Source: Alphaproteobacteria bacterium
GTDB lineage: Bacteria; Pseudomonadota; Alphaproteobacteria; RF32; CAG-239
Direction: 5' to 3'
Length of the DNA: 64,000 bases
Assembly (NCBI GenBank): GCA_017460085.1
Contig: JAFUBQ010000020.1
Span: forward strand, 1 to 64,000
Position numbers and translations under genes: made by a program. Of the stretch, positions 56,526-64,000 are shown piece after piece. Within the stretch, counting starts at the first letter, position 1. Every line of letters begins with the position of its first letter. The notes beneath the pieces are model-generated. The model ran no database searches and was not told the DNA's origin. It was given only the letters and a program-made list of their open reading frames with translations.

Positions 56526-56999
56526 TTACAGCCATTTAACTTCTAAAATTTCATACGATTTTTTTCCGGACGGAGCTAAATATTCTGCAACATCGCCGAT
56601 TTCTTTACCAATTAAAGCTTTTGCCAAAGGCGAAGAAAGCGATATTTTATGTTTTTCAATATCTGCCTCATAATCACCGACAATCTGATATTCACTTTCT
56701 TCATCTGTATCAATGTTTGCTACCAAAACCGTTGCCCCAAAACGCACTATATCTCCGCTCATTTGTGTCGGATCAATTACCTGCGCACGGCTAATTACCG
56801 CCTCCAGTTCTTGAATTCGGCCTTCATTAAAACTTTGTTTTTCTTTAGCGGCAGAATATTCAGCATTTTCCGATAAATCACCTTTTGCGCGGGCTTCGGC
56901 GATTTCCGCAATAATATTCGGACGCTCTACACCCTTGCGATTTTTTAATTCTTGTTCTAAAAGATTATAGCCGATTTTCGTCAGCGGAAACTTATCCAT
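56526..56999 (-). CDS. greA: Transcription elongation factor GreA
   Basis: GreA rescues backtracked RNA polymerase by cleaving the 3' end of the transcript. The coiled-coil tip has the two acidic residues in GDLSENAEYSAAKE. The C-terminal FKBP-like domain has SPLAKALIGKEIGD. I chose MDKFPLTKIGYNLL after GGGAGAA, giving 157 residues, the usual size. It is the only gene between its promoter region and a terminator. Confidence 0.96.
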   Translation of the reverse strand: MDKFPLTKIGYNLLEQELKNRKGVERPNIIAEIAEARAKGDLSENAEYSAAKEKQSFNEGRIQELEAVISRAQVIDPTQMSGDIVRFGATVLVANIDTDEESEYQIVGDYEADIEKHKISLSSPLAKALIGKEIGDVAEYLAPSGKKSYEILEVKWL

Positions 57000-57147
57000 T
57001 TTTTTATTCTCCCTATTTTTAAAAATTAGAAAAATCAAACTGCGAAATATTTCTATTTCACAGCCGTTATTTCGTTAATATGTGCTGATTATACACCTCA
57101 AACAAAAAAAATCAAGCCTATTTTTCACATAATTTACAAAAATTAAG

Positions 57148-57177
57148 TTGACAAAAATAAAAAAATATGCTTATTTT
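57148..57177 (+). promoter_or_regulatory. Candidate promoter of the dapB-like gene
   Basis: TTGACA, 18 bp, TATTTT, about 28 bp before the ATG. The short leader has no clear ribosome site, so translation may be weakly or leaderless-like initiated. Confidence 0.5.
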
Positions 57178-57204
57178 ATTATAGTTTAACCAAATTATTA
57201 AAAT

Positions 57205-57939
57205 ATGATACATTTAGGAATTGTTGGGGCAGAAAGCCCTATGGGAAAATTAGTGCTTCAAAAAATTCAAGAGCACAAAGAAAAGTATCGCCTTTGCTTC
57301 AAGGTTGATGCAAGTTATCAAAATTCGTACCAAAATGCAACTTTCAAAGATGTTGACGATGCATTACTAGCTTTGTCGCCTACTTTGATATTTGACTTTG
57401 GAGAAGAAACCACGGCATACGAGCGTGGCAAAATCTATCAAACCTATCATATTCCCGCCGTTATGTCGATGGCCGGATTTGATACTGAAAAAATTGAGCT
57501 ATTGCAAACCATTCGCACTGCTAAGGGAAGTTCTCCGACACTGGTGATTGAACCTTCGTTTTCACTAAATCAGGCACTGGCTGTTAATCAAGCATTGCAA
57601 ATGTTAAAACTTTTAGCTTCAGATATAGTGAAAATTAAGTTTATGCTTGGCTACAACAATTATCAAAATTTTGATTTTGCACCGTTCCTGAAGTTTGTTG
57701 ACAATAAGAAAAAAATTCAATGCTCGAAGAACACATCAAATGAGTTTTGCATTGACATTATATTGCAACATTCACACATTTCAATAAGTTCTTCAATAGA
57801 AGCTGATGATTTGTGGCGCGGAATGGAATTGTTGGCTGAATATGTTGCCAATAATCCTACTTCAAGAACCCCTTTACTCCGCGATGGGCTTATTCTTAGC
57901 GGAATATTGCCTAACGTAGTGGAACGCTTTCTGCTGTGA
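57205..57939 (+). CDS. DapB-like reductase with catalytic motif missing
   Basis: The N-terminus reads like the Rossmann half of 4-hydroxy-tetrahydrodipicolinate reductase (MIHLGIVGAESPMGK, compare GAAGRMG), and VIEPSFSLNQALA matches the NFSLG region. The catalytic HHRHK and the KxDAPSGTA motif that follow in DapB are absent: the place holds KFMLGYNNYQNFDFAPF. The last 60 residues do not match the DapB C-terminus. It may be a paralogue that lost lysine-pathway function, a fast-evolving DapB, or something else. 244 residues. Confidence 0.55.
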   Translation: MIHLGIVGAESPMGKLVLQKIQEHKEKYRLCFKVDASYQNSYQNATFKDVDDALLALSPTLIFDFGEETTAYERGKIYQTYHIPAVMSMAGFDTEKIELLQTIRTAKGSSPTLVIEPSFSLNQALAVNQALQMLKLLASDIVKIKFMLGYNNYQNFDFAPFLKFVDNKKKIQCSKNTSNEFCIDIILQHSHISISSSIEADDLWRGMELLAEYVANNPTSRTPLLRDGLILSGILPNVVERFLL

Positions 57940-57990
57940 AATGTTATAAGTTCGGTTTTAAAAACAAAAACCGAACTTATTTTTTTACCT

Positions 57991-58971
57991 TTATTTAATC
58001 CATGGTTCAAATTCTTTTTTAAGCGAGCGTTCAAACAAACCGCGTATCGTTTTTTTAATATCTTTTTCCTCAAATATAACCTGATATAGTGCTTGGCAAA
58101 TCGGCATATCAATATTTGCTTTATCAGCCAACAATTTAACTGCACGCAAAGTGGCCACACCTTCAGCTAATTTTCCATAACGTTCTCCTTTAGCAAACAT
58201 TTCGCCAAACATTCTGTTATGGCTGTTTCGGGAAAACAAAGTTGCTTCATAATCACCTAAATGAGCCAATCCATACACTGATGACGGATTGCCGCCTTTA
58301 TATTGAATAAGGCGACCAACTTCTATTGGTGCTCTTGCCATTAGCGCACCTTTTAATCCGTGCCACCCCAATCCGTCCAAAATTCCGGCAGCTAAACCAA
58401 TAACATTTTTTAATGCGGCTCCAACCTGATTACCTATAATATCTGTCCCATAGTAGAAACGAATTAAATCACTTTGTAAAATTTTTATAACATAATCTAA
58501 CGTTTCCGGTTCATAACTATCAATTACCGCTGCTGAAGGAACTTTTCGCATATAGTCCTCCACATGTCCCGGACCACCCAACGTAGCAACGTGAATTTTT
58601 TGCTTAATTTCGCTTAAAAAAACATCAGCTAAAATTTCTGCAGAATTTTCTTCCAAACCTTTCATTGCCAACAAAAACGTTTTTCCTGCCACATTATATG
58701 CATTAATTTGTTTAGCTAAATCTCGCAAATTTTGGCAGCTGATGGAAATAATAACAAATTCATTTTTCAAAACGGAAGCAATATCAGATGTGAGCAACAT
58801 ATTATCGCTCAATGTCAAATATTCATTTTTCCGCTTATCATTCAGCTCCGCAAATGTTTTGGAATTTTCCCGACCATACAGCAAAACAGTTTCCACATCA
58901 CAACAGTTAGCTGCATACCAACCTAAAAACGAGCCCCAACGGCCACAACCGATTACTGAAATTTGCTTCAT
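57991..58971 (-). CDS. gpsA: Glycerol-3-phosphate dehydrogenase [NAD(P)+]
   Basis: It makes sn-glycerol-3-phosphate from DHAP for phospholipid synthesis. The Rossmann loop VIGCGRWGSFLG, the LAMKGLEEN segment, the catalytic Lys in VGAALKNVIGLAAG and the GLAHLGDYEATLFS motif are canonical. I chose the ATG at 58971, with AGGGG upstream, giving 326 residues. It is convergent with the dapB-like gene. Confidence 0.95.
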   Translation of the reverse strand: MKQISVIGCGRWGSFLGWYAANCCDVETVLLYGRENSKTFAELNDKRKNEYLTLSDNMLLTSDIASVLKNEFVIISISCQNLRDLAKQINAYNVAGKTFLLAMKGLEENSAEILADVFLSEIKQKIHVATLGGPGHVEDYMRKVPSAAVIDSYEPETLDYVIKILQSDLIRFYYGTDIIGNQVGAALKNVIGLAAGILDGLGWHGLKGALMARAPIEVGRLIQYKGGNPSSVYGLAHLGDYEATLFSRNSHNRMFGEMFAKGERYGKLAEGVATLRAVKLLADKANIDMPICQALYQVIFEEKDIKKTIRGLFERSLKKEFEPWIK

Positions 58972-59207
58972 ATTAGTTACCCCTAAAATTATAGCTGTAT
59001 TCAGTATGAAATAAATATATTTTTTTGCAAATACATTTCCCAAAAATTAACAATTTTTATAACTGATTTAAACAATTTTTTATTTTATTTAATCAGCCTT
59101 TTTATAAAATATCCGTGTAAAAATGTAAAATGTCGTGGATTTTTAGAAAAAAAGCGCTACATTACAAATGAAATGTTTCACTTTAATAAAAAAAAGGAAT
59201 AATAAAA

Positions 59208-59423
59208 ATGAACAAAGTGCAAAGTGAATTTTTTGAAGATTTAGTGGCAGAAAAAATTGCCGTAACTGTTTTTTTAATTAACGGCGTTAAACTACAGGGC
59301 ATTATTACCCAGCAAGATGAAAACAGCTTATTATTGCGCCGTGATGGTCATACACAGTTGGTTTTTAAGCACGCCGTTTCTACCATTATGCCGAATGTGG
59401 CGGTTAATATTGCTGAAGAATAG
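59208..59423 (+). CDS. hfq: RNA chaperone Hfq
   Basis: Hfq pairs small RNAs with targets and forms a hexameric ring. The 71-residue protein shows the Sm1 motif INGVKLQGIITQQDENSLLLRR and the Sm2 KHAVSTI, compare KHAIST in E. coli. AAGGAAT lies upstream. Its stop overlaps the hflX start, the conserved hfq-hflX pair. Confidence 0.96.
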   Translation: MNKVQSEFFEDLVAEKIAVTVFLINGVKLQGIITQQDENSLLLRRDGHTQLVFKHAVSTIMPNVAVNIAEE

Positions 59424-60742
59424 TGATTGAAGTCAGTTCACCAACATCAACCAAAACTTGCGTTATTTATCCGTTTATAAATAACGATGTCTTGGCATTA
59501 TCACCGGAAAGCCGTTTGGAAGAAGCAAAAGGCTTAGCTTTAGCTATCAATTTAGATGTGGTTTATTGTGAAGCAATTAAAATAAAAGAAATTAAGCCGT
59601 CAACATTTTTCAGCCGCGGCGTCATTGAACGCCTATTACCGATTATTGTTGAAAATGAAATTAAGCTGATGATTTTTGACGGCAAGCTTTCACCCATTCA
59701 GCAACGTAATTTGGAGCGAGAACTCAAAATAAAAGTTATTGACCGCACAGCCCTAATTTTAGAAATTTTTGGGGAACGTGCGCAAACCAAAGAAGGCTCT
59801 TTGCAGGTTGAACTGGCGCACTTAACCTATCAGCGCTCGCGCTTGGTGCGCAGTTGGACACACTTAGAGCGGCAGCGCGGTGGTGCCGGCTTTTTGGGTG
59901 GTCCGGGGGAAACTCAAATAGAACTTGACCGCCGCTTGATTGATGATAAAATTGTCCGCATTAAAAAAGAGCTGGAAAAAGTGAAGCAAACGCGTGGGCT
60001 GCAACGCCGCGCCCGCGGCAAAGTTCCCTACCCTGTTGTGGCGTTGGTCGGTTATACTAATGCCGGAAAATCAACGCTTTTTAATCGTTTGACGCAAAGC
60101 GATGTTATGGCGGCGGATATGCTTTTTGCCACGCTTGATCCGACAATGCGTAAAGTTAAGCTTCCTGCCGGAACAGAGGTTATTTTTTCCGATACGGTCG
60201 GCTTTATTTCCGACTTACCGCATGAATTGGTCATGGCTTTCCGTGCCACCTTAGAAGAAGTTTTGGCGGCGGATATAATTTTGCATGTGCGTGATGTGGC
60301 AAATTCTAACCACGCAGCTCAACGCAAAGATGTGCTTGATGTTTTAGAAAGTTTAGGTTTATCTGAAATTAAGCATGCGGCTAATTATTTTGAAGTTTTA
60401 AATAAGGCCGATTTATTAGATGAAAGCGAATATGCGCATTGGCAAGAAAAAACCTTGCGTCATTCACGGCAAATTTTGGTTTCGGCAGAAAATGGCGATG
60501 GTTGCAATAAACTATTACAAGCAATTGAAGCGCAAATTAACGCCGACCATATCAATTGCTACGTATCTCTGCCGTTTTCCGCAGGTAAAATTGCCGCATG
60601 GCTGCATGAGCATACACAGGTTATGAACATTGAAAATTTAGAAAAAGATAATATTTATTCCGTACGTCTTAGCTGTGAGCAGTTTAACCGGTTGCAGCAT
60701 ATGACGCAAAATTTGGAAAATATACATATAAGGAAAATATAA
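59423..60742 (+). CDS. hflX: GTPase HflX
   Basis: HflX is a ribosome-splitting GTPase active in stress. The N-terminal region holds the GGPGETQIELDRR motif. The G domain has G1 GYTNAGKS at 210-217, G3 DTVGF and G4 NKAD. The start is a GTG overlapping the hfq stop (TAGTG), giving 439 residues. It is followed one base later by a lipoprotein gene, so the operon has three genes. Confidence 0.95.
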   Translation: MIEVSSPTSTKTCVIYPFINNDVLALSPESRLEEAKGLALAINLDVVYCEAIKIKEIKPSTFFSRGVIERLLPIIVENEIKLMIFDGKLSPIQQRNLERELKIKVIDRTALILEIFGERAQTKEGSLQVELAHLTYQRSRLVRSWTHLERQRGGAGFLGGPGETQIELDRRLIDDKIVRIKKELEKVKQTRGLQRRARGKVPYPVVALVGYTNAGKSTLFNRLTQSDVMAADMLFATLDPTMRKVKLPAGTEVIFSDTVGFISDLPHELVMAFRATLEEVLAADIILHVRDVANSNHAAQRKDVLDVLESLGLSEIKHAANYFEVLNKADLLDESEYAHWQEKTLRHSRQILVSAENGDGCNKLLQAIEAQINADHINCYVSLPFSAGKIAAWLHEHTQVMNIENLEKDNIYSVRLSCEQFNRLQHMTQNLENIHIRKI

Positions 60743-61120
60743 ATGCGGAAAACAGCTTTGATAGCAGCGGCAATTTTTTTGATTGCCGGCTGCCATATTA
60801 TGTCGCCGGATGCTTCTTATGAGAAAAAATTGCAACCGTGGGTGGGTAAAAGCGCCGAGCAGCTTTATGATACATGGGGAACACCGAATCAAACCACGCA
60901 AATCAGCGATAATCAAATTATGGTAACCTATAACGAAGTGACCAATTCACCGATAGATGGTGATTTTGAACCATATGCCAATGAGCTGAATTATGAAGCC
61001 CTAGCCGTGCCGTCATTCGGCATTATGGCCTCCTCACCGCTCTATTATTGCAGCACATCGTTTGTTTTAACCAACGATGTTGTCACCGATTATAATTTCA
61101 GTGGTGATGATTGCATTTAA
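60743..61120 (+). CDS. Lipoprotein of unknown function (hfq operon)
   Basis: 125 residues with a clear lipobox FLIAGC at the end of the signal peptide. The body, QPWVGKSAEQLYDTWGTPNQ, has the look of a SmpA/BamE-like or YfaZ-like small lipoprotein: the G-x-S/T-x-x-x-L-x-x-x-W-G-x-P motif is seen in several of these, but the assignment is weak. It starts directly after hflX, with AAGGAAAA upstream. Confidence 0.75.
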   Translation: MRKTALIAAAIFLIAGCHIMSPDASYEKKLQPWVGKSAEQLYDTWGTPNQTTQISDNQIMVTYNEVTNSPIDGDFEPYANELNYEALAVPSFGIMASSPLYYCSTSFVLTNDVVTDYNFSGDDCI

Positions 61121-61224
61121 TGAAATAAATTTAATCTAAAAAATTAACTAAACTTGTTGAACTATTGTATGTAAATATATTTTATTAGTGATATATGTGC
61201 TTTGCAAATTTTATCTTACGTATA

Positions 61225-61660
61225 CTCATTTTCCCAGAGTTCAATTTTTTCCGCCTCTTAATAAAACAAAAAAAACACCCTTTCGGGTGTTCTTTGTTTT
61301 ATTGGCGGAGAGGCAGAGATTGGCTGCGCCGCTTCGTCGGGCATCGGCTTCGCCGACCGCCATACTGCCGTCTGGCTTGCCTTCCTCGTCGTCTTGATAA
61401 AATTTTATTTCTTTATTTTTTCAGCAGAAAATTTTATCTTCAGGCACTCGTTTCCATCGGCTCGCTTCGGAGTGTTTTCACTTCCTTTCTCGCCGGAAAA
61501 CTTCGCTTCTTGCGGTAAAAAATGCCATTTAGGGCATTTTTTATCCTCGAACTCATTTTCCCAGAGTTCAAATCTCTTTCCGCCTCTTAATAAAACAAAA
61601 AAACACCCTTTCGGGTGTTCTTTGTTTTATTGGCGGAGAGGCAGAGATTCGAACTCTGGG
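61225..61660 (-). repeat. Mirrored tRNA-tail/terminator module at tRNA-Ser(UGA), two copies
   Basis: Read from the tRNA, its 3' part (61632-61660) is followed by a terminator and then its own inverted complement (61560-61584, CCCAGAGTTCAAATCTCTTT and on). A second copy of about 97 bp lies at 61225-61321, holding the same inverted arm, the same terminator and the start of the tRNA tail. The bases between (61322-61549) are GC-richer and contain a further TGCCC/GGGCA hairpin with T-run at about 61520. No gene is seen in the 510 bases from 61121 to 61630. Confidence 0.82.
61588..61630 (-). terminator. Terminator of tRNA-Ser(UGA)
   Basis: AATAAAACAAA-GAACACCC pairs with GGGTGTT-TTTGTTTTATT, with a T-run on both strands. 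It is directly after the tRNA CCA. The same hairpin recurs at 61260-61303. Confidence 0.8.
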
Positions 61661-61720
61661 AGGGGTCGCCCCCTCGACGGTTTTCAAGACCGCTGCATTA
61701 AACCACTCTGCCACCTCTCC
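61631..61720 (-). tRNA. tRNA-Ser (UGA)
   Basis: The acceptor GGAGAGG pairs with CCTCTCC, and CCA is encoded. The anticodon stem GCGGT/ACCGT encloses loop CTTGAAA with anticodon TGA. A long variable arm (GAGGGGGCGACCCCTC) and T-loop GTTCGAATC are present. It is the second serine tRNA in the window and has the same mirrored tail. Confidence 0.97.
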
Positions 61721-61900
61721 TTTTTGTATATGACATTTAACATAAATATCAAAGCAGCAAATACACATGCCTTATGCCACTAAATTACCGCATTGTCAAG
61801 GATATTTTTGCAAAATTATGCACAAATACAAAAAATAGTAGATAATCGGCAAAATATGTGTTATATCTATTTCACTATAAACAAAACAAAAGGATATAAG

Positions 61901-62347
61901 ATGAAAAAAATATTGGCATTGTCCGCTCTTTTAGCTCTTAGTGGTTGCTATTCAGCTGCACCAACAGCGCAAGATGTATATGTTGAACCATATGTTGCAC
62001 CGGAACTGTATTATTATACTCCTGTTAGCACTGAAGCATCTGGCTATATAGTGCAGAACAATGTTCCGACAACAACCTATATTATAGAAGAAGACAGTCC
62101 TGATGTTGTTTATATTAACCCTGAGCCTGCCTATGTATATTTAGATAATCCGCTGATATACGGCAGGCCGCACCGCCATCACTATCATCATGTCGCTCCG
62201 AAACCACATCGTTTTCATCATGCACCTCACGGTGGTTCAAATCATATATCGCATCATAGACATCATGCTGTTTCAAGCCATATGCCGAATCATACACAAA
62301 CACAAGGCAAACATCATTCGGGAAAACCCATATCTTTAGTTAAATAG
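61901..62347 (+). CDS. Histidine-rich lipoprotein
   Basis: 148 residues. The signal peptide ends LLALSGC (a good lipobox). The mature part has a Tyr/Pro/Glu-rich first half, then a His-rich end of about 60 residues (RHHYHHVAPKPHRFHHAPH). His-rich tails bind Zn, Ni or Cu in other proteins; metal storage or sensing is a guess. The start is supported by AAAGGATATAAG. Promoter not identified. Confidence 0.75.
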   Translation: MKKILALSALLALSGCYSAAPTAQDVYVEPYVAPELYYYTPVSTEASGYIVQNNVPTTTYIIEEDSPDVVYINPEPAYVYLDNPLIYGRPHRHHYHHVAPKPHRFHHAPHGGSNHISHHRHHAVSSHMPNHTQTQGKHHSGKPISLVK

Positions 62348-62474
62348 CGGCATAATTTTTGTTTTTGCTTGTTTCTAAAACCTTATCTTATGCATAAACT
62401 ATAAAATGTTATTGCTTAATGTGCATACGTTTATATACTCTGCGTATGTTGATAGTATTTTGCGGAGTGGATTT

Positions 62475-64000
62475 ATGTTGAAATATTTTCTGCCGGTTAT
62501 GGAAAATCGAAAATTTAGGTATAATATTTTATTTGTCTTGCTGTTTTGCTTGGCTGTTTTTGTTCCTGATTTTGTGCTTAAATTTGCCGCTGATTTACCG
62601 ATAAAATTTGAGTGGCTGTTTGCCGGAGGAGTTGTTTTATTCGGTTTATTGCTTTCACTTACATACTCATTTGTATGTATATTCTTTTTATTACTCATTT
62701 TTCTAATGCAATTAATTCAATTGAACCACATGGCTTATTTTGCGGCACCGATTGATGCTGAAAATTTAATGAACTTAGTGCGTGAAAGCAAAGATATATT
62801 TGATGTTTCATATTTACGTTACACTTGGTATGTATCTCCGTTATTAATAATTTTATATGGCGTGGCTTTATGGATTTTTATTAAAAAGCCGCTGATTAAG
62901 CTCAGTTGGATATGGATTTTGCTTTTCTATTTAGCGGCGCATAAACCATATCGGGCTTGGTCGCACAGCAAAGATTTATGGTATTTTCAACCCAGCATAA
63001 CCCGTCCGTCTTTACGCAACAGCATCAGCACCTTCTCTTACTTTGCATTCCGCTATTTGCCTGAAGGCTATCAACAAGTCAGCATTTCATACCAACCATA
63101 CACAATTAAAGAAAAATATTCCGACACCGAAAACATTTTGCTGGTTTTTGGGGAAAGTCTTTATGCGCACCATTTGCCGATGTATGGCTATGAACGCAAT
63201 ACGGCACCGCAAATGGCTGAAATTTTACATAGCGATTCTCAGTGGCATCAGGCGCTTGGAATATCGGGCGGCATTGCCACCGCAACCTCAACCCTGTTGT
63301 TTTTTAATACAGTTCGCGAACCGGCTAATGCGGCAGAAATAAAAGCCAAAACCGCAAATTTGTTCCGCTTGGCAAAAGCTGCCGGTTTTAAAACATATTA
63401 CATTTCTAATCAGGAATCTCGCTTGACCATGAGTTTTGGGGCCAAAAATGTTGATACCATCATCACAAACGATATGCGACCGCTATATTTTAAAACGCGC
63501 CAAGATGAAGGTTTAGTTGAACTTTTAGAGCAACAAAATATCTCTGAAGGTAAAAATTTTATTGTGCTGCATATGCGTTCACCGCATTCACCTTTTGAAA
63601 ATCGCTACAAAGGTCGTGAAGATGAATTTGAAAAATTTAAACCGGCGGCCGAAAGCAAAAATAAATTCACTTACTATTGTAACACATATGACAACGCCCT
63701 GCTCTATACCGATATGGTCATTACCAAAATGATTAAAACATTTGAACAAGCATCAAAAGGTCGCAAATATAGCATATATATTACCGCCGACCATGGTGAA
63801 TTATTTGACTATAACGGTCATTGGGGGCATAATAACTTATTGCTTGAGCAAGGTAAAGTTCCGTTTTTTATGAAACGCAATCATTCGGCATATTTGCCGC
63901 CTGTTGTTTCGCATTATCAAATAGGTAAATTAATTGCCGATGATTTCGGTTTTGAAATTATTAACCCTAATGAACAAAACAACACATTTTATATGCATGG
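62475..64000 (+). CDS. Phosphoethanolamine transferase / sulfatase-fold membrane enzyme, C-terminus beyond window
   Basis: An EptA-type enzyme that adds phosphoethanolamine to lipid A or other envelope glycans. The frame is open from the ATG at 62475 to the window end (508 codons so far). About five TM segments (to residue 165) precede a periplasmic sulfatase domain with LLVFGESLYAHHLPMYGYERN (Ser in the nucleophile position where many have Thr), and the metal-binding ITADHGELFDYNGHWGHN. The LPMYGY and DHGE motifs mark the family; lipid A specificity is inferred, since relatives act on other substrates. Confidence 0.85.
   Translation, partial: MLKYFLPVMENRKFRYNILFVLLFCLAVFVPDFVLKFAADLPIKFEWLFAGGVVLFGLLLSLTYSFVCIFFLLLIFLMQLIQLNHMAYFAAPIDAENLMNLVRESKDIFDVSYLRYTWYVSPLLIILYGVALWIFIKKPLIKLSWIWILLFYLAAHKPYRAWSHSKDLWYFQPSITRPSLRNSISTFSYFAFRYLPEGYQQVSISYQPYTIKEKYSDTENILLVFGESLYAHHLPMYGYERNTAPQMAEILHSDSQWHQALGISGGIATATSTLLFFNTVREPANAAEIKAKTANLFRLAKAAGFKTYYISNQESRLTMSFGAKNVDTIITNDMRPLYFKTRQDEGLVELLEQQNISEGKNFIVLHMRSPHSPFENRYKGREDEFEKFKPAAESKNKFTYYCNTYDNALLYTDMVITKMIKTFEQASKGRKYSIYITADHGELFDYNGHWGHNNLLLEQGKVPFFMKRNHSAYLPPVVSHYQIGKLIADDFGFEIINPNEQNNTFYMH

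Noticed and set aside
59172..59185. Second parS near hfq (TGTTTCACTTTAAT)
   Set aside because: Only the left half matches; the other half of the palindrome is absent.
61188..61783. Overlapping plus-strand frames of 69-129 codons
   Set aside because: They lie in the tRNA repeat modules and cross the tRNA gene.
62399..62698. 99-codon minus-strand frame
   Set aside because: It is opposite the start of the phosphoethanolamine-transferase-like gene, which has clear motifs.

Overview
The window is a chromosomal segment of an AT-rich alphaproteobacterium. The lineage call rests on the CckA–CtrA–CcrM cell-cycle genes, an HdaA-type DnaA paralogue and the hfq–hflX pair. Superoxide reductase, an iron-sulfur flavoprotein, a ferredoxin remnant and a 4Fe-4S serine dehydratase point to an anaerobic or microaerobic life. 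A low-GC, host- or gut-associated alphaproteobacterium is my inference, not something the sequence proves. A perfect 16-bp parS palindrome at 47899 suggests the origin-proximal part of the chromosome.

Layout. 1-3.2 kb: the str operon (rpsL-rpsG-fusA-tuf, minus strand) behind a strong promoter. 3.4-10.4 kb: a shortened division/cell-wall cluster (mraY-ftsW-murB-ftsQ-ftsA-ftsZ) without the usual murG, murC and ddl. 10.6-13.4 kb: an oxidoreductase followed by a dead IS200-like element and a decayed sodium symporter gene. 13.4-19.3 kb: a MacAB-type exporter and lon. 19.4-24 kb: pheA, a kinase-like gene and a redox cluster whose last gene (flavodoxin/ferredoxin type) was cut by an internally deleted IS200 derivative. 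24-33.6 kb: rsmB, rplM-rpsI, hdaA-cckA, pgm and small unknown genes.

33.6-43.7 kb is the accessory stretch: tRNA-Ser(GGA) with mirrored tRNA-tail/terminator repeats, an acidic helical protein, a large autotransporter with chlamydial Pmp-like FxxN/GGAI repeats, lpxA, a GH24 lysozyme, a broken glutamine amidotransferase gene, superoxide reductase and an internally duplicated holin-like membrane protein. 43.8-54.3 kb: sdaA, an iminopeptidase, ctrA, a pilin-like gene, parS, rnhA, a structured leader or small RNA near 49.7 kb, rlmE, two Ppx/GppA genes and ccrM. 54.3-64 kb: a HAD-like protein lacking its nucleophile, an outer-membrane barrel, greA, a dapB-like gene lacking the catalytic motif, gpsA, hfq-hflX, lipoproteins, tRNA-Ser(UGA) with the same mirrored-tail arrangement, and the start of a lipid A phosphoethanolamine-transferase-like gene.

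How it works together. CckA (kinase), CtrA (its regulator) and CcrM (the GANTC methylase that CtrA controls in Caulobacter) lie within 26 kb, beside the division genes and parS. Candidate CtrA-like sites precede ctrA and ccrM. The most unusual signals are the two mirrored tRNA-Ser tails, the 49.6-49.9 kb RNA with a terminator overlapping a long-range helix, the IS200 decay series, and two enzyme-family proteins that have lost catalytic motifs.
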